Assembly: GCA_032433765.1 (NCBI GenBank)
Contig: JAVIAB010000041.1
Location: 75,166,232 to 75,230,231, forward strand
Origin: Megaustenia siamemsis
Lineage: Eukaryota > Mollusca > Gastropoda > Stylommatophora > Ariophantidae
Reading direction: 5' to 3'
Length of the DNA stretch: 64,000 nucleotides
In this document: positions 23,190 through 34,794 of the stretch, piece by piece
Layout of the letters: each line of letters starts with the position of its first letter
Numbering within the stretch: position 1 is the stretch's first letter
Made by a program: the position numbers and the translations under genes
Notes under the pieces: generated by a model
What the model was told of the DNA's origin: nothing
Seen by the model: only the letters and a program-made list of their open reading frames with translations
Databases searched by the model: none

Positions 23190-23600
23190 CCCCACATTTT
23201 AACCTTAACCACTCTACATCATCAAAATCACCAAGTACCATGTCTGATGGCATAGATGATCATGTCTCTCCACAACATCCAATCTCTACAGCTGATTATT
23301 ATTGTTTTTGTTGATGTCCTACCAAAAAGAAGTTCTTAAACTGTAATGAATCGTTTCTGTTTGTTTTTCTTTATCTCTTCTTCTCTCAATTTGTCCAGTT
23401 GTTTCTATGTATTCTAGTTATTTCATTCTCTTTACATGGCCAGAATGATGATTGTTTCCTCTTAATATTGGAAATTAGATGTCATTTTGCATTAGCCACA
23501 TTTTCCTTACTCTTTTTAGTGTCCATGGTATTTATGTTGAACATGCTTCTGTAAAACCACATTTGTTTGGCCTCCAATGAAATTCTAGGCTGTTGTCTAT
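23190..23600 (-). mobile_element. LINE I 3' remnant
   Basis: The minus strand gives GHVKRMK-LEYIETTGQIERRRD-like residues and, nearer 23530, IPWT followed by Lys/Arg-rich sequence, matching the C-terminus of LINE I. Multiple frameshifts. Confidence 0.6.
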
Positions 23601-24774
23601 ATGTCCAGAAATCATTTCCAAAACTGGCCTCAAATAACATTGAAGAAACCTTTTTTAAATCTTATTTCTATTGACAATAATGGATCAATATATACTTCAA
23701 CACAAAGTAGTATCTATTATCACCAAGAAACATCTTATACAGAGTATATTCATTCCAATATTGTGCTACAAACCCAAACATGGTCACTTATGTCTAAGCA
23801 CAAAAGAAAGCTTGTCACCACAGAGATGCAATGTCTGAGAAATCAGAAATGGTATAAGAGAAAGAGTAGGCATTGAGCCAATCCTAAACTGCATATAGAA
23901 ACAAAAAATAAAGTGGTCTGTCCATCTAGAAAGAATGTTGTTTGACTCCTTACCATACAAAGCATATATTAAAAGAGGAGAAGAGATAGAGGCAGACCAG
24001 CGTAAGATGAATAGACAATATCAAAGGAATGCTACAACTGCAGCAGTATCCTTGTTAATTTGTTCTATCCTAGACTATTGTCCCACTTATTGATTGCTTG
24101 TCAATCGCCTATCATTTGATGAGAAGTCTTGACAAACATCTGTCAATAATTCCTATCAGTTGACTCCTTAAAACAAAGCTGTCCTTGATTTTTCCTGACT
24201 ACCCAGATTCTCTTGTAGAAATCTTTTGATCTTGTTCATGCTCACTGGACATCAGAGGAAATTTAAGTCCTTAAAGCCTCTGTTCGTTCTCCAAGGATGA
24301 GTCTTTTCTGCCCTGAAAAAGTCTGTTGTGGGATTTTTCTGTTTCATCTCTCACTGTTCGTCATCTGTGGCTAGAAATATTACTGTCCTTGATATTTCTT
24401 TCTCTGGTCATGGACGCCTGTGAGTCGTCAGTTATATGTCATTATATAAATTCTATGTCGGCATTTATGTTTGTCAAAGTTCAACTCAAAAGTTCAGCTG
24501 ACAGTATCCCTTTTCCAAAGTATGTTTGTTTATTCATCCTTAATGTTGATATTCAATATTAGAATTGTTCACAACTATAGCAACAACATCAGTTGAACAT
24601 GATTGAAATAGCCAGAAGGGTGAGAACCAGAACTTTATATCTCCCTCGACACCCGAACGGTACAAAAATAAGTTAAGAAAGAAAGAAAGAATATGTTTGC
24701 TCTTTCTCTTATTTTAATATTTTATATTCTTCATCTTGTCAATTTCTTTTTTTGCGTGTCCATTAACTGTAAAT
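23601..24774. other. Intron with faint LINE II-like trace
   Basis: At 23925-24050 the plus strand reads LPYKAYIKRGEEIEADQRKM, comparable to the tail of LINE II (NSLLKV...RGRGRP). Around 24610-24670 there is a short repeat-like stretch (TTTATATCTCCCTCGACACC) resembling 5800. The rest is unassigned. Confidence 0.35.
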
Positions 24775-25048
24775 TATCTTATGTCATCCACATTTTTCTT
24801 CTAGTTTTCTTCTCTGGTTGTATGAATCCATTTTGATGTTTCTTGTGTTGATTCTTTAAGCATATCCCATTGTTCGTCTATACTTTGTATTTTCTCTTTT
24901 GCATTGTATGTGTTCTGAAATATGATGTTATAATTCTCACTTACATTTTTATGTGATTTAAATTTAATTTGAAGTTTGATGATAGCTGCAACTTTTTTTG
25001 TTGCATTTGAATGTTATTGAATTTTTAACATGATCACTATTGTAATCT
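24775..25048 (-). mobile_element. LINE I linker fragment
   Basis: The minus strand encodes a segment resembling NAIEKIQSIDEQWEMLKES, the linker between endonuclease and RT in LINE I (compare 16370-16500), in broken frames. Confidence 0.5.
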
Positions 25049-25055
25049 GCTTATG

Positions 25056-27486
25056 TAAGGTGACCATTCGTCCCGGATTGTCCGGGACAGTCCCGGAATT
25101 TTACATTTTTTTAACCTTTGTCACGGATTAGCTGCCGTACCGGTTTTGTCCTGATTTTGGCATATTTTTTAGCTTTTGTCCCGGATTTGATAAAAAATAA
25201 TTTGGGATACAAACGTTTACCAATTTTGCCATTTTGGTATACGGCGTACATTTCTTCAATTAAAAAAAATATTATTCCGTTGCTGTGTAGACAATTTTGT
25301 TTAATATCAAAACAGTAGAATGCGCTCCTAGTTTTAAATCTCGTATATATTCGCTGTGTTACTAGCTTTCACTTTCACTTTCGCAAAAAATGGCACCGAA
25401 GCGTAATTGTAGTTTTAATCAAGATTTACAAAAGGAATACCCTTTTATAAAAAAGTCTACATCGTCATCAGACTTCACTGTAAGATGTAATATATGTTCA
25501 TCCGGGTTTACTATTAACCATAGTGGACGTGGTGATATTAAGAGCCACATAAATAGTGATAAACATAAGAGAGCCGTCGCTACTGCTGCATCAAGCTCGT
25601 CGTTGACAAATTTTTTTCGAGCTGAACAGGTTGGTGACAAAGAAGAACAGTTAGCTGCTACAGAAGGTGCCTTTGCATATCATACAGTGATGCACAATCA
25701 CACATTTAGATCTATGGACTGCACATCAAAATTGCTTCAGGTAACTTTAGAACCATAATTTGCTTGTGCACGTACGAAAACAGAAGCTATTATTCGGAAT
25801 GTGTTCACACCCCATGCTCTAAACGAGTTGAGATGTGACCTAGAAAACATAACATTTATCTCCATACTGACAGATGCCTCCAACCACAAAGAAATCAAGA
25901 TTTTTCCTTTGCTTGTCAGATACTTTGATCGCAATAAGGGACTGAAAGTTAAAATATTAAAGTTGAAGTCATTGCCGGGTGAAACATCTGATATAGTAAG
26001 TAGTTTTCTTATTGACTGTCTAACTGAAAATGGTTTAGAACTGAAAGTAGTTGGATTATGTGCAGACAACACAAATTCTAATTTTGGGGGCGCTGAAAGA
26101 AAAGGGCAGAACAATGTTTTCACAAAACTGAAAGAAAACCTTGGACATAGTTTGATAGGTGTTGGGTGTGCTTGCCATATTTTCCACAACACTGTTCGAG
26201 CAGCTGCAGACGTATTGCCTGTTGATGTTGAAATGACTATTGCAAAAATTTATCTGTACTTCAAATCATACACAGTTAGAGTTGAAAGTCTCAAGGAGTT
26301 TTGTCAGTTTGTCGACACAGACTTCCAGATGATTTTAGGTTATGCACAAACTAGGTGGCTTGCGCTCTTGCCTGCTGTAGAAAGGGTTCTTTACATGTTC
26401 CTGCCTCTAAAATCATATTTTCAATCTCAAGACAGATGCCCAGTTTTTATACAGGAATTCTTTGAAAACCCACTGTCTGAGGCATGGCTTATTTTGGTTC
26501 ACAGTCAGGCATCCTCTTTCCACGAAGCAGTGCAGAAAGTAGAGGGACAGATGGTCACTGTATTTGAAGTCATTGACAACATCAATAGGTTGAAAGCTAT
26601 CTTGGAGTCCAAGCTGGAAGACGGCTTCTTGCCATCAAGAGTTCAGATAATCCTTAAAAAGCTGGAAATGGAAGGATTTCCACGTGATGATGTGAAAAAG
26701 TTTAACGCCAGTGTTTCTTCATTTTATGAAACAGCTTTAAGTTATTTGAAGAAATGGGCTGCAAATAATTTTCAAAACCTAGAGTCTTACAGCTGGGTAA
26801 TGCTGAACAGAACACCAAATTGGGAAGATATTGAGAAGTCTTCATCATTAGTGAGTCAAACAGTGCCTTCAGTCGACTTTCCAGAAAATGAAATGTATGA
26901 TGAATATGTCTACATGAAACAGTTCGTTACTTCACAAAAAATTAGTGAGTGGAGTCTTAATAAAACATTACCAGGGCAGCGTTGGGTTGAACTAGCTTCC
27001 CACTTCAGAAACAATCATGTGCCCATTTCACATATTCTGAAGTTGGCAGAGTTCTTTTTGTGTCTACCTGGAACAAATTCTGCAACAGAACGAGTATTTT
27101 CTCTGATGAACAGTTTGTGGACAAATGATAAAACACAACTAGGTGTTGAAACTTTAAAAGCCATGTTGATCACCAAAGTGAACTATGAGGGAAGATGTGT
27201 TGAATTTTATAAGATGCTGCATACAAAGAAGGACATTTTACAGAAAATTCACTCATCTGAAAAGTACAGCATCTCTGTTTCACCTTCAATTTAAGTGAGT
27301 ATCACTGTTTTTTTTTATCTCCTGATTATCCTGATAGCGTATTGTAGGTCTATATTATTAGATGTTTTAAAATGTATGTATTATTCACTTGAAAATGACA
27401 GCAAGAAGAAATGTAATTTTATTGGTGGAAAATTGAAGTAAAATTATTCCATCCTGGAATGGGATTTCAAAAATATGGTCACCTTA
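25056..27486 (+). mobile_element. hAT transposon, nearly intact (copy 1)
   Basis: Perfect 12-bp terminal inverted repeats, TAAGGTGACCAT at the left and ATGGTCACCTTA at the right. GCTTATG flanks both ends (25049-25055 and 27487-27493), one base short of the usual 8-bp hAT target duplication. Just inside the left end is an inverted motif TCCCGGATTGTCCGGGA. Subterminal GTCCCGG...GGGACAGTCCC sequence is shared in style with copy 2 and recalls Zaphod/Tip100-type hATs, from memory. The 2,431-bp element carries one transposase gene. Confidence 0.92.
25390..27294 (+). pseudogene. hAT transposase with one in-frame stop
   Basis: ATG at 25390. An N-terminal BED-like zinc finger has RCNICSS (CxxC) and HINSDKHK (HxxxxH) at about residues 34-62. 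The frame is broken only by TAA at 25756-25758; the bases on either side stay in frame, and the same frame continues to 27294, giving 634 codons plus stop. At this point copy 2 has a Gln codon, so CAA to TAA is the likely change. Downstream are the transposase core (GLCADNTNSNFGG, CACHIFHNTVRAAAD, YAQTRWLALLPAVER) and the C-terminal hAT dimerisation region with LCLPGTNSATERVFSLMNS. Apart from the stop it looks full length, so the insertion is fairly young. Confidence 0.92.
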
Positions 27487-27938
27487 GCTTATGGTCTAGT
27501 TTTCACATATATCAAACTTTGAATAAGGCGTTTATCAGCGTGTAGCCATTTTAACTGCCTATGTTATCTCCTGGGCTTTTCCATTTTAAAAAATGGTGTG
27601 AGTGTTCACAACTCCTGGTGTTTCCTATTGTCATGTTGTGTTTTGTTACTAATTCTATTAGTTTGACACAACCACTCTTGTCCTCAATTTAGAAATAGTT
27701 TCCAATCACTTCTTCGTCTCTTTGAACACAACTGTCACAGTTTATGATAATTTACAGCTGCAATTTTATAAAAAATATATATATATTTATATCAATTAGT
27801 AATTCATATCCCATGCTAAATTAGTATTAATTAATTAATATTGAACACAAAAGACACAGACTTGTACAAATTAATGTATTTTCAGAAAGTTTCATTTTGC
27901 AATTTTGTTTTTTACATTTGACTCTCTTTTACTTCCAG

Positions 27939-28060
27939 AAATATGGACTGCAAGTGGTTCATACGGGCTTCTTTGCCATCAAATGTTGTTGTCTTGACTT
28001 TGGTGGATTTCTTCTTGGAAGACTCAATTTTTGAAAATGACTATGTGGCTATTTATGATG
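27939..28060 (+). CDS. CUB exon B2 (middle of CUB3; third Cys missing)
   Basis: The acceptor TACTTCCAG ends at 27938; the donor GTAAAC follows 28060. Phase 2 in, phase 1 out, 122 bp. It encodes NMDCKWFIRASLPSN, VVVLTLVDFFLE and then DSIFENDYVAIYDG. The second cysteine is kept. The stretch before DYV is two to three residues shorter than in the other B exons and has no cysteine, where B1, B3 and B4 have YC, SC and KC. Exon C3 has lost the partner cysteine too. A nearly intact hAT transposon ends about 450 bp upstream. Confidence 0.85.
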
Positions 28061-29059
28061 GTAAACATGTCAGATAATACTTTTTTTGTTGTGTTGTGTT
28101 TACATTGAACATGATGTGTTATATATTATTACCATTATGTAAGAATCGCCATACAAAACATTACCAAATCTTCCAGTTAATGTGGCAGGCCCAGATGGTC
28201 ACTTAGTCGAATCAGGTTCAGGACTAGTGGCATTTTTGCTGCAGTGTGGTTTCAAATGATTCTTTCTGGTCTGGATTTTTTTTTTTTTTTTTGCAGAGAC
28301 AGCGGTAGTCCAGCCACTTTTACCTGACCACAAAGTCAATATGGCTTTCATGCCTACATGCTGAGGTAGTACTGCAGACTGGCCATTGAGTGGAGTGGAA
28401 TGATACCAGGTCCCAGATTGTCCCTGGGGTGGGATGTGTAATCTGTGTTCAACTGCAGATTTTCCACCAGCTGGACTGTGGCCAGATTGAGTGTTTCACC
28501 AAATTGGAGGCCTGACTTATTTTGTTGGGACAGTGATTCTTGGAGCATGCTCTGATCATGAAATTACATGGACTTGGCATGACGTACATGAAGATTGTGC
28601 TGCCCATGATGATTGTTACAGCGACCCAGAAATGTGCATTATGATTATGAGCAGCACACCATTTATACAGAATGCAACATGTTCAATAAAACAGTATGAA
28701 CAATCAGATCAAACTATACTGGTTGCTGGAAAGAGGGCTGAGCTAATGGGAATACCCTGTCTTCAGTGACTCCATTCTGTTCTAAAGTCTAATAACTTTG
28801 TACATCTACATTTGCCATATGCTATCATTTAGTACTTCTTCCCAGATAGTTGATTAATATCATTTAATTTGTTACATGAAGTTTACACTAACAAATTTAG
28901 TCCAAGCTGTAGTTTGCAATTATATATATATATATATATTTATATACACGAACGCACGTGCACATACATAGCATTCGGCAGTAAATAAAACACGTGAAAG
29001 TCTCTAACTGAAAGAAGTGATGGGCTACACATAGAACAACAGACATGGATTTGGTCATG
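28061..29059. other. Intron with unassigned repeat-like sequence
   Basis: 28180-28770 is less AT-rich than its surroundings and contains a T tract at 28275-28293. A 92-codon plus-strand frame at 28491-28769 is Cys- and Asp-rich (DCAAHDDCYSDPEMC) but matches nothing I know and has no splice context. (TA)n at 28921-28940. Confidence 0.3.
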
Positions 29060-29935
29060 ATAACATCCAATGGTGGTCAAAAGCATCAAACAGACAACGG
29101 CTGGACATGGTAGTGCGGAATATCAGAGTTGTTGAGGAGAACAAATGTGTGCAAAAGGAACTACAAAATGTGCAGCAAGGCCAATGGACCACATGGGATG
29201 AGACCTTGCAGAGGACGCTAACATGGAATGACGTGTGGCATATGGCACCTCTGCGGCTCAGATACATAATCAGATCTATGTATGACCTTCTAGCATCAGC
29301 CTGTAACCTTGTGAAGTGGGGAAAGACAGATGACAATCGATGTCCTCTTTACAATGGAAGACAGACAGTGGAGCATATTCTTTCCTCATGCACGACAGTG
29401 CTAGGCCAGGGGCGGTACATGTGGTAGCACAACCAAGTACTGCATGAACTAGCTACCATCATGAATTGGGTGTTGATGAAGGCCAGCACTAAAGTTTGAC
29501 CAGCTACAACAAACATCTATTTATTTTAGAGCTGGACAGGACACTCACCTCAAGCAAAACAACTGGAATGACTCAATGATCCTGGACACAGCGAATGACT
29601 GGGAGATGGCTGTTCACCTCCCAGCAGGGCGAGGGAAGTACCCAGAATGCATCAAGAGATCTAAAATGCATCATAACATTGCGCTTTACACATCAGATAT
29701 GATCCACGTCATCTTAATAGAGCTCACAATGCCATTCAAATCCAGGATAAAAGAGTAACAGCACATATTTAAACTAGCCAAATACAAGGATCTTGCCACC
29801 AAGCAGATACAGCTGGGGTTGCAGGTTAGAGCGTTCGCTGTGGGAATTAGTGCCAGAGGATTCATGACATACACTCTAAAGCTCCAACTCAAACAAGAAG
29901 CAAACAGATTCATAGAAAAAGAGAATACATAGTGA
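29060..29935 (+). mobile_element. LINE C-terminal remnant, restriction-like endonuclease type
   Basis: Plus-strand frames connect as RLRYIIRSMYDLLASACNLV, WGKTDDNRCPLYN (first zinc-knuckle Cys, second Cys lost), VEHILSSCTTVLGQGRYMW, then DWEMAVHLPAGRGKYPECIK, IALYTSDMIHVILIELTMPF, and after an in-frame TAA at 29755-29757 HIFKLAKYKDLATKQIQL and VGISARGFMTYTL. The order (Cys-His knuckle, then an acidic-strand ELTMP motif) fits LINEs with a C-terminal PD-(D/E)xK nuclease. Family assignment is from memory. Confidence 0.6.
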
Positions 29936-30184
29936 AAGAAAAGAAAAAAATAACATTTCTAGGGGCGCTGTAAAATCCATAATCAACTATGACTGACGAA
30001 GGCTACTGCTACACTCACACACTCTTGCAAAGTTATCTTTTTTGGCAGCTTAAATCTTAAATGTGTTTCTTTCCTCTTGTTTAAAATGTTGCACAGTTTA
30101 AATAGAACAACACTGAATACACCTTAAGAAAGAAAGTGCAGAACAATTAACTAAAACATTTTTTTTTATTCTTACTTCATTTAG

Positions 30185-30343
30185 GCAATGATACAGACTC
30201 TTACAGAATAGCATTGTTGTCTGGCCCAGTTGTAAGCACAAAGTACATCAGCTCTAGCATTTCTATGACTATTGAGTTTCATACTAATTCTGAAAGAAGC
30301 AACAAAGGTTTCAAATTTGTGTATACATGTAAAGAGAAATCAG
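30185..30343 (+). CDS. CUB exon C3 (end of CUB3; fourth Cys replaced by Ser)
   Basis: The acceptor TTTAG ends at 30184; the donor GTAATG follows 30343; 159 bp. It encodes NDTDSYRIALLSGPV, SMTIEFHTN and GFKFVYTCKEKSG. The codon at the usual LLCG position is TCT (Ser), so the fourth CUB cysteine is absent, matching the missing third cysteine in B2. A new cysteine appears near the C-terminus (YTCKEK). The open frame and conserved splice sites argue against this being a dead exon. Confidence 0.85.
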
Positions 30344-30828
30344 GTAATGTTAGTTTATTTGTAGGAATAGATACTCTTCAAAGCATCAAAAAAACAACTC
30401 TTTTCATTATGAATTAGAAATACTAAATATTTTCTTAATTTTCTTACATGACAGAAAAAAATGTGTGTCACTTTACTTGGTCACATTCTTGTAATTACAC
30501 ATTAAAAATACTGAAAATAAACCCAGAAAGTAAATCAGGAGTCAAAGTCATGAATGTACTCCAATAATGTAGTCCAGCATTTCCCAACTTGTGGTCTGTG
30601 GCCCCCAGGGGCTTGCGGTGCCATCACTGAGGGGGTACGTGAAGGCTTGAAGAATAGTATGATACTTTGTAGCCGAATTAAAGAGAGAACGAATGATGAA
30701 AACAAAAAATAAATAAGTAGGGGGAATCACACTGCCCCAAAAAAATGTGAAACTAGTGAAGGAATAAATACATTAATAAAGGAGCTTGATAGGAAACAAA
30801 TGAAATATGTTCTGTACTTGCAAGTGAG

Positions 30829-31083
30829 GGAGCTGCTATAGCTCAGTGGTTAGTGAACTGGACTACAAAGGACAAGAGGTAGGGTTTGATCCCAACCGAC
30901 GGTTTCCGGTTCACCCAGTCTTTAATAGGTACCGGATTTTTTTCTGGGAAAGTAAAGCGGCTCGGGCGTAATACCGACCACATTACCCCAAAAATCATGT
31001 GCCGAAGGTCAGTAAAATTTATGGTCACAAACACCATATTACCTATACACCACTTGGCGTGATGGGGGTACTTTACTTTTTTT
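30829..31083 (+). mobile_element. tRNA-derived SINE-2 copy with TSD
   Basis: It starts GGAGCTGCTATAGCTCAG with A-box TAGCTCAGTGGTTAG and B-box GGTTTGATCCC, and ends in TTTACTTTTTTT. The 14-bp TSD TACTTGCAAGTGAG lies at 30815-30828 and 31084-31097. It is the same family as 13068-13317 and is inserted in the hAT relic upstream of its reading frame. Confidence 0.92.
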
Positions 31084-32027
31084 TACTTGCAAGTGAGTGG
31101 TCATGTGTAATTGAAAGAAAGAATGTGACATTTCTTGCAGCTGCGTACACAACCACGAAAATCAATTAGTTTAAGTTTAATGGTGTCTTAGCGAATTTGG
31201 CAGTTGTGTTTCTTTTTTCAACTTATGTTAATAAAAATCATATCATGACTGTCATGTAAAGTGAGTGATATTGTTGTGGAAAATTTAGTATGAACACATA
31301 TTAGCCCACCATCAATATGGATCATTGGCTGAACTTGAAATGTAATAGAACTGCTGATGTTGATATGGAATCCTCTGGATCAAAGGACATTGAAAGCTCT
31401 TTTATCCACCTTAAAAAGTGCCACAACTCTAATCAAGAATATTTGTCACTTGGCTTTACATGTACAGATCCAGCAGACAAGCAATTATCACAGTATGTTT
31501 TGTGTTATGTTAACCATCTATTATATGAATACATCTCAAACATGAAGAATGTGCCACAGAAACCATATATTTTTTTTTTAAATGTAGGCCTAAGGAACAG
31601 TAGCTTCAATAAAATAGGAAAATGATTTTTTTTTAAAAAAATACTGCAATTGGCAGTGCAAATGAAAATGCAGTGAGGGCTTTCTTTGAAGTGTCTCATC
31701 TTCTAGCACAAACAAGAAAACCATACACAATAGTTGATAACTTATATTGCCTGTTGCAAAAATAATGGTTTCAGCACTGATCAACAAGGAAAGAAACGTT
31801 CCTTAATTTCTTTATCAAATGATACTGTGAAAAGATGAATCGACAGTTTGTCAGTCAATATGAAGAAGCAATTATTAGAAAGAATTTGACTGTTCCACAA
31901 TTTTGCTCCGCAATTAGGCAAAGGCACAGATATAACAAACAAAGTGACCTGGCTGTGTAATGTTAGGTACGAACACGAGAGAATTGTTTTTGAAGACAAA
32001 CTGTTCATCTGCTTCTTGGTACACACT

Positions 32028-32292
32028 GTCTATTTATCTATCGTCTTTTCGAGCCAAAGACGGCACATATGGCAGAACCACAATCTCAAAAACAGAAACC
32101 TTGCGTGCCAAAATGGCACATATTGTGGAGATCACTGCTTCTATGGCTCTGTTTCCATAACAACACATTTTACAATGATAGCTTGTCAAGCCATCGATAA
32201 ACCTCCTTAGTCACCTCTTACGACATGCCTGGAAGGTCACAGTGTCACTATTCTTTACTTCCCTCATAATGAAGCCCGGTAACACACGGGAA
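32028..32292 (-). mobile_element. SINE-1 copy with TSD, inside hAT relic
   Basis: Reverse complement of the 1351 and 61917 copies: CTAT-rich tail and CTTTTCGAGCC at the left, core at about 32205-32225. GGTACACACT flanks at 32018-32027 and 32293-32302. The transposase relic resumes directly after it (VHTTGEEILNSL), so the SINE arrived later. Confidence 0.9.
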
Positions 32293-33300
32293 GGTACACA
32301 CTACAGGTGAAGAAATATTGAACAGCTTAAATAATTGTATAACATCTCATGACTTGCATTGACTGGAATGTGTTGAAATTAGTACAAATAGAGCAAAAGT
32401 AATGTCCATAAAGCTTCTTCTTCTTCTACCTTTCAGCTCCCTGTGGAACATAGGTCTTCAACAAACACTTTCCAAACTGTCTATTTCTTGCCATTTTTTT
32501 TAATGATCATTCCATGTCTTACCAGACTTGTAATATGAATAAAGGAAATCATATCATTGGTAACCTGGTATCATTGTTGCATATTTTGGGAAGTTCTTGT
32601 TGCTAAGAAGATGCCAGAAAATTTGAATGACACTTTAAATGAATCAGTCAAAATTTTTAATTTTTTTTTTAAAAGCAAATCTCCTAATTCAAGAATTTTT
32701 GACAACTATTTAAAGATATAGAAAGTGATCGCTATCAACTTTGATACACAGCAAAGTTTGTTGACTACCACAATGTATAGTTTTGTCACATTTATGGGAA
32801 TTGATAGATGAACTAAGATTATTTCTCATAGAGAAGCAGTTTCACATCACCAACTATTTGATATATTTTTCCTGGTTATTCAGATTGGCATATCTGTCAG
32901 AAATTGTCATCCATTTAAATGTCATCAACTTAAATCTTCAAGGAGAATATGTTGCCGTTTTTCGAGTTGAAAATAAGATGGAGGCAATGATTTCTAAATT
33001 GGGATTATGGTATCATCTTCTATTAAAAAATATGAACTGAAATTCTGAACAATTTCCAAATCTCACACATTAAAAAAAAAATCTATGGACAAGCAGTTGT
33101 CTGCAGAGGGTATGTCACTTATTGCACAACTTTTGGAAGATTTGCGACACAGTTTCTGTGAATATTCCAGATGCATGTACAAATTGGATTAGAGATCCAT
33201 TTTTAGTTATCATGTGTGTGAACTTAAAAGGGCTCACTAGTGCAGATTAAGATAAGCTCCATGATACACAGATGGTGCTGATTTGTTCACGCGGTGTTTA

Positions 33301-33551
33301 GTTGGTGTCAGGGTTACCTTTCATGAATGGAAGAATTCATGATTCCACTGGACAAGAACTACTTTTTCCAAACTGGGCAGCCTCCAGTCAATAAGGAAAA
33401 GTGCTCTTGCCTCACTTTGGCATGATGCTAAATCTAAAACCTAACACATGTACTACATATGCAACAAATAGAAGGATCAATAGAAAATGTTAAACTTAAT
33501 TTATGAAATGTACATACCATGAAAAATTGACTGAAGAATGCATCTAGAAGT
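33301..33551. other. Intron, unassigned, probably end of hAT relic
   Basis: Sequence between the last recognisable transposase residues and a LINE relic. No terminal repeat found. Confidence 0.3.
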
Positions 33552-34215
33552 TTAGACAAGCATGAGTCATGAACAAGATGGTGTGCTTGAGGTCTTCACC
33601 GGTTCATGTAGGGTTGTTTCTGTGGGCCATATTCTTACGGTGCTGAGATTGCTGCAATCCTGTAGGATAAGCTCTGGTGTTTGCATGGATGCTCTGCAGT
33701 TGCATTTTGCAAAGCTAGTGAACCTCATCATTTGTAGGTTTACTTTGAGACCACAGTGACCTGTTCTGAGCCTGAATTTCTTGGTCTCGATGTCGATTGA
33801 GTTTGTTGAAGCTGTCATGGTCTGGCTCATGATTTCCATATAACTTTTTTTCCATTCTGTATTCTTACCTTGTTTCAGGATTATTTTTTAATTCTTTAAG
33901 GCTCTGTGGTTGGTTGGACTGTTGCAGGCTCCCACCCTCTTTTGCAAGTTCATCTGATTTCTTGTTCTCGATGGATGCCACAGTGGGTTTGTATCCACTG
34001 CAGAACAAGTTGTGTCTTTCTGACAGTAAACAATATGATGTTCTTCATTCTCTGAATGCATCTGTCCTGCTTGAAGCTTGACATCACATTATGACTGATC
34101 TTGCATCCATTAGGGTGACAATTTTTGGACTTAAGAATACCTAATTTCCAACAAAATTTAATGTTCAAATGAGTCCCTGTAATTGTGTTTCATAGGTTGT
34201 GTTTCAGGTAGATAG
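33552..34215 (-). mobile_element. I-clade-like LINE relic, tail region
   Basis: The minus strand encodes KKFRLRTGHCGLKVNLQMM, CNCRASMQTPELILQDC and PTETTLHEP, matching the C-terminus of the relic at 3780-4790; 33900-34170 is a decayed RNase H part. Confidence 0.65.
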
Positions 34216-34672
34216 TACACCCATGTTTGCTTTGTCTACACTGAATGACATCCATAAAGCATGCACTGTTTTCAGGTCACCTGAACTATAAAATTGCTGA
34301 TATGGCTAAGAACATGGCAAACTATTTTTTCTTTAAAACAACTCTATCCATAAACAATTACTTTGCAAGTCAAGCACAACATTATCCTTCTTGACAGTTC
34401 AACACTTAATGCTACCATGTTCTCCTCAAAGCAGGTAAGGCTACCACTGAACCAACTATAGCTGTAAAAATAATAGTGTGGTTCTCAATAAGTAACAACA
34501 TTCCTCAAAATGCTCAACACGCTCACAAATTATTTTTTTTTCATATTTCTAAGGTTATCAAAATTCTTTTCTCAGTTGTTACAAATTATTTTTTATGTAA
34601 TTTGGAATTGAAATTTCATCCCTGTAAAGGCTTCACCTCAAATAATAATAATTTTATTTAAATATATTACAG
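34216..34672. other. Intron before exon A3, nothing recognised
   Basis: AT-rich sequence ending in the exon A3 acceptor. Confidence 0.4.
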
Positions 34673-34754
34673 AAATATGTCAAAATGAAATCCTGTTGGC
34701 CAATGAAACTGCTAATTACCTAACCTCACCAAATTACCCCAGAAATTATCCAAG
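34673..34754 (+). CDS. CUB exon A3 (start of CUB4)
   Basis: The acceptor ATATTACAG ends at 34672 and the donor GTATGA follows 34754; 82 bp. It encodes EICQNEILLANETAN then YLTSPNYPRNYP, completed to Ser by exon B3. NET is a potential glycosylation site. A LINE IV copy begins about 40 bp downstream of the donor. Confidence 0.85.
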
Positions 34755-34794
34755 GTATGACCAATGTATTATTATAATTATGTTACTAAATGAG

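Larger units (their letters stand above)
30575..33300 (+). mobile_element. hAT relic, ZBED5/SCAND3-like (copy 3)
   Basis: The probable left end at 30575, CAGCATTTCCCAACTTGTGG, looks like a hAT terminus. From 31317 the broken frame follows a ZBED5/SCAND3-type transposase in order: BED-finger region YLSLGFTCTDPADKQ, SLISLSNDTVKR near 31795-31840, FAPQLGKGTDITNKV, NVRYEHERIVFEDKLF, then after a SINE GEEILNSLNNCITSHDLHW, later WELIDELRLFLIEKQF, FRLAYLSEIVIHLNVINLNL and NWIRDPFLV. Many stops; the hAT C-terminal region and right end are not found. Two SINEs have landed in it. Confidence 0.75.

Noticed and set aside
28491..28769. Small Cys-rich secreted protein gene
   Set aside because: An isolated 92-codon frame without splice sites, motifs or relatives; region looks like repeat debris.
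30829..30905. tRNA gene
   Set aside because: A and B boxes are present but the sequence is a SINE head with a 14-bp target duplication, and no sound cloverleaf or acceptor end is visible.
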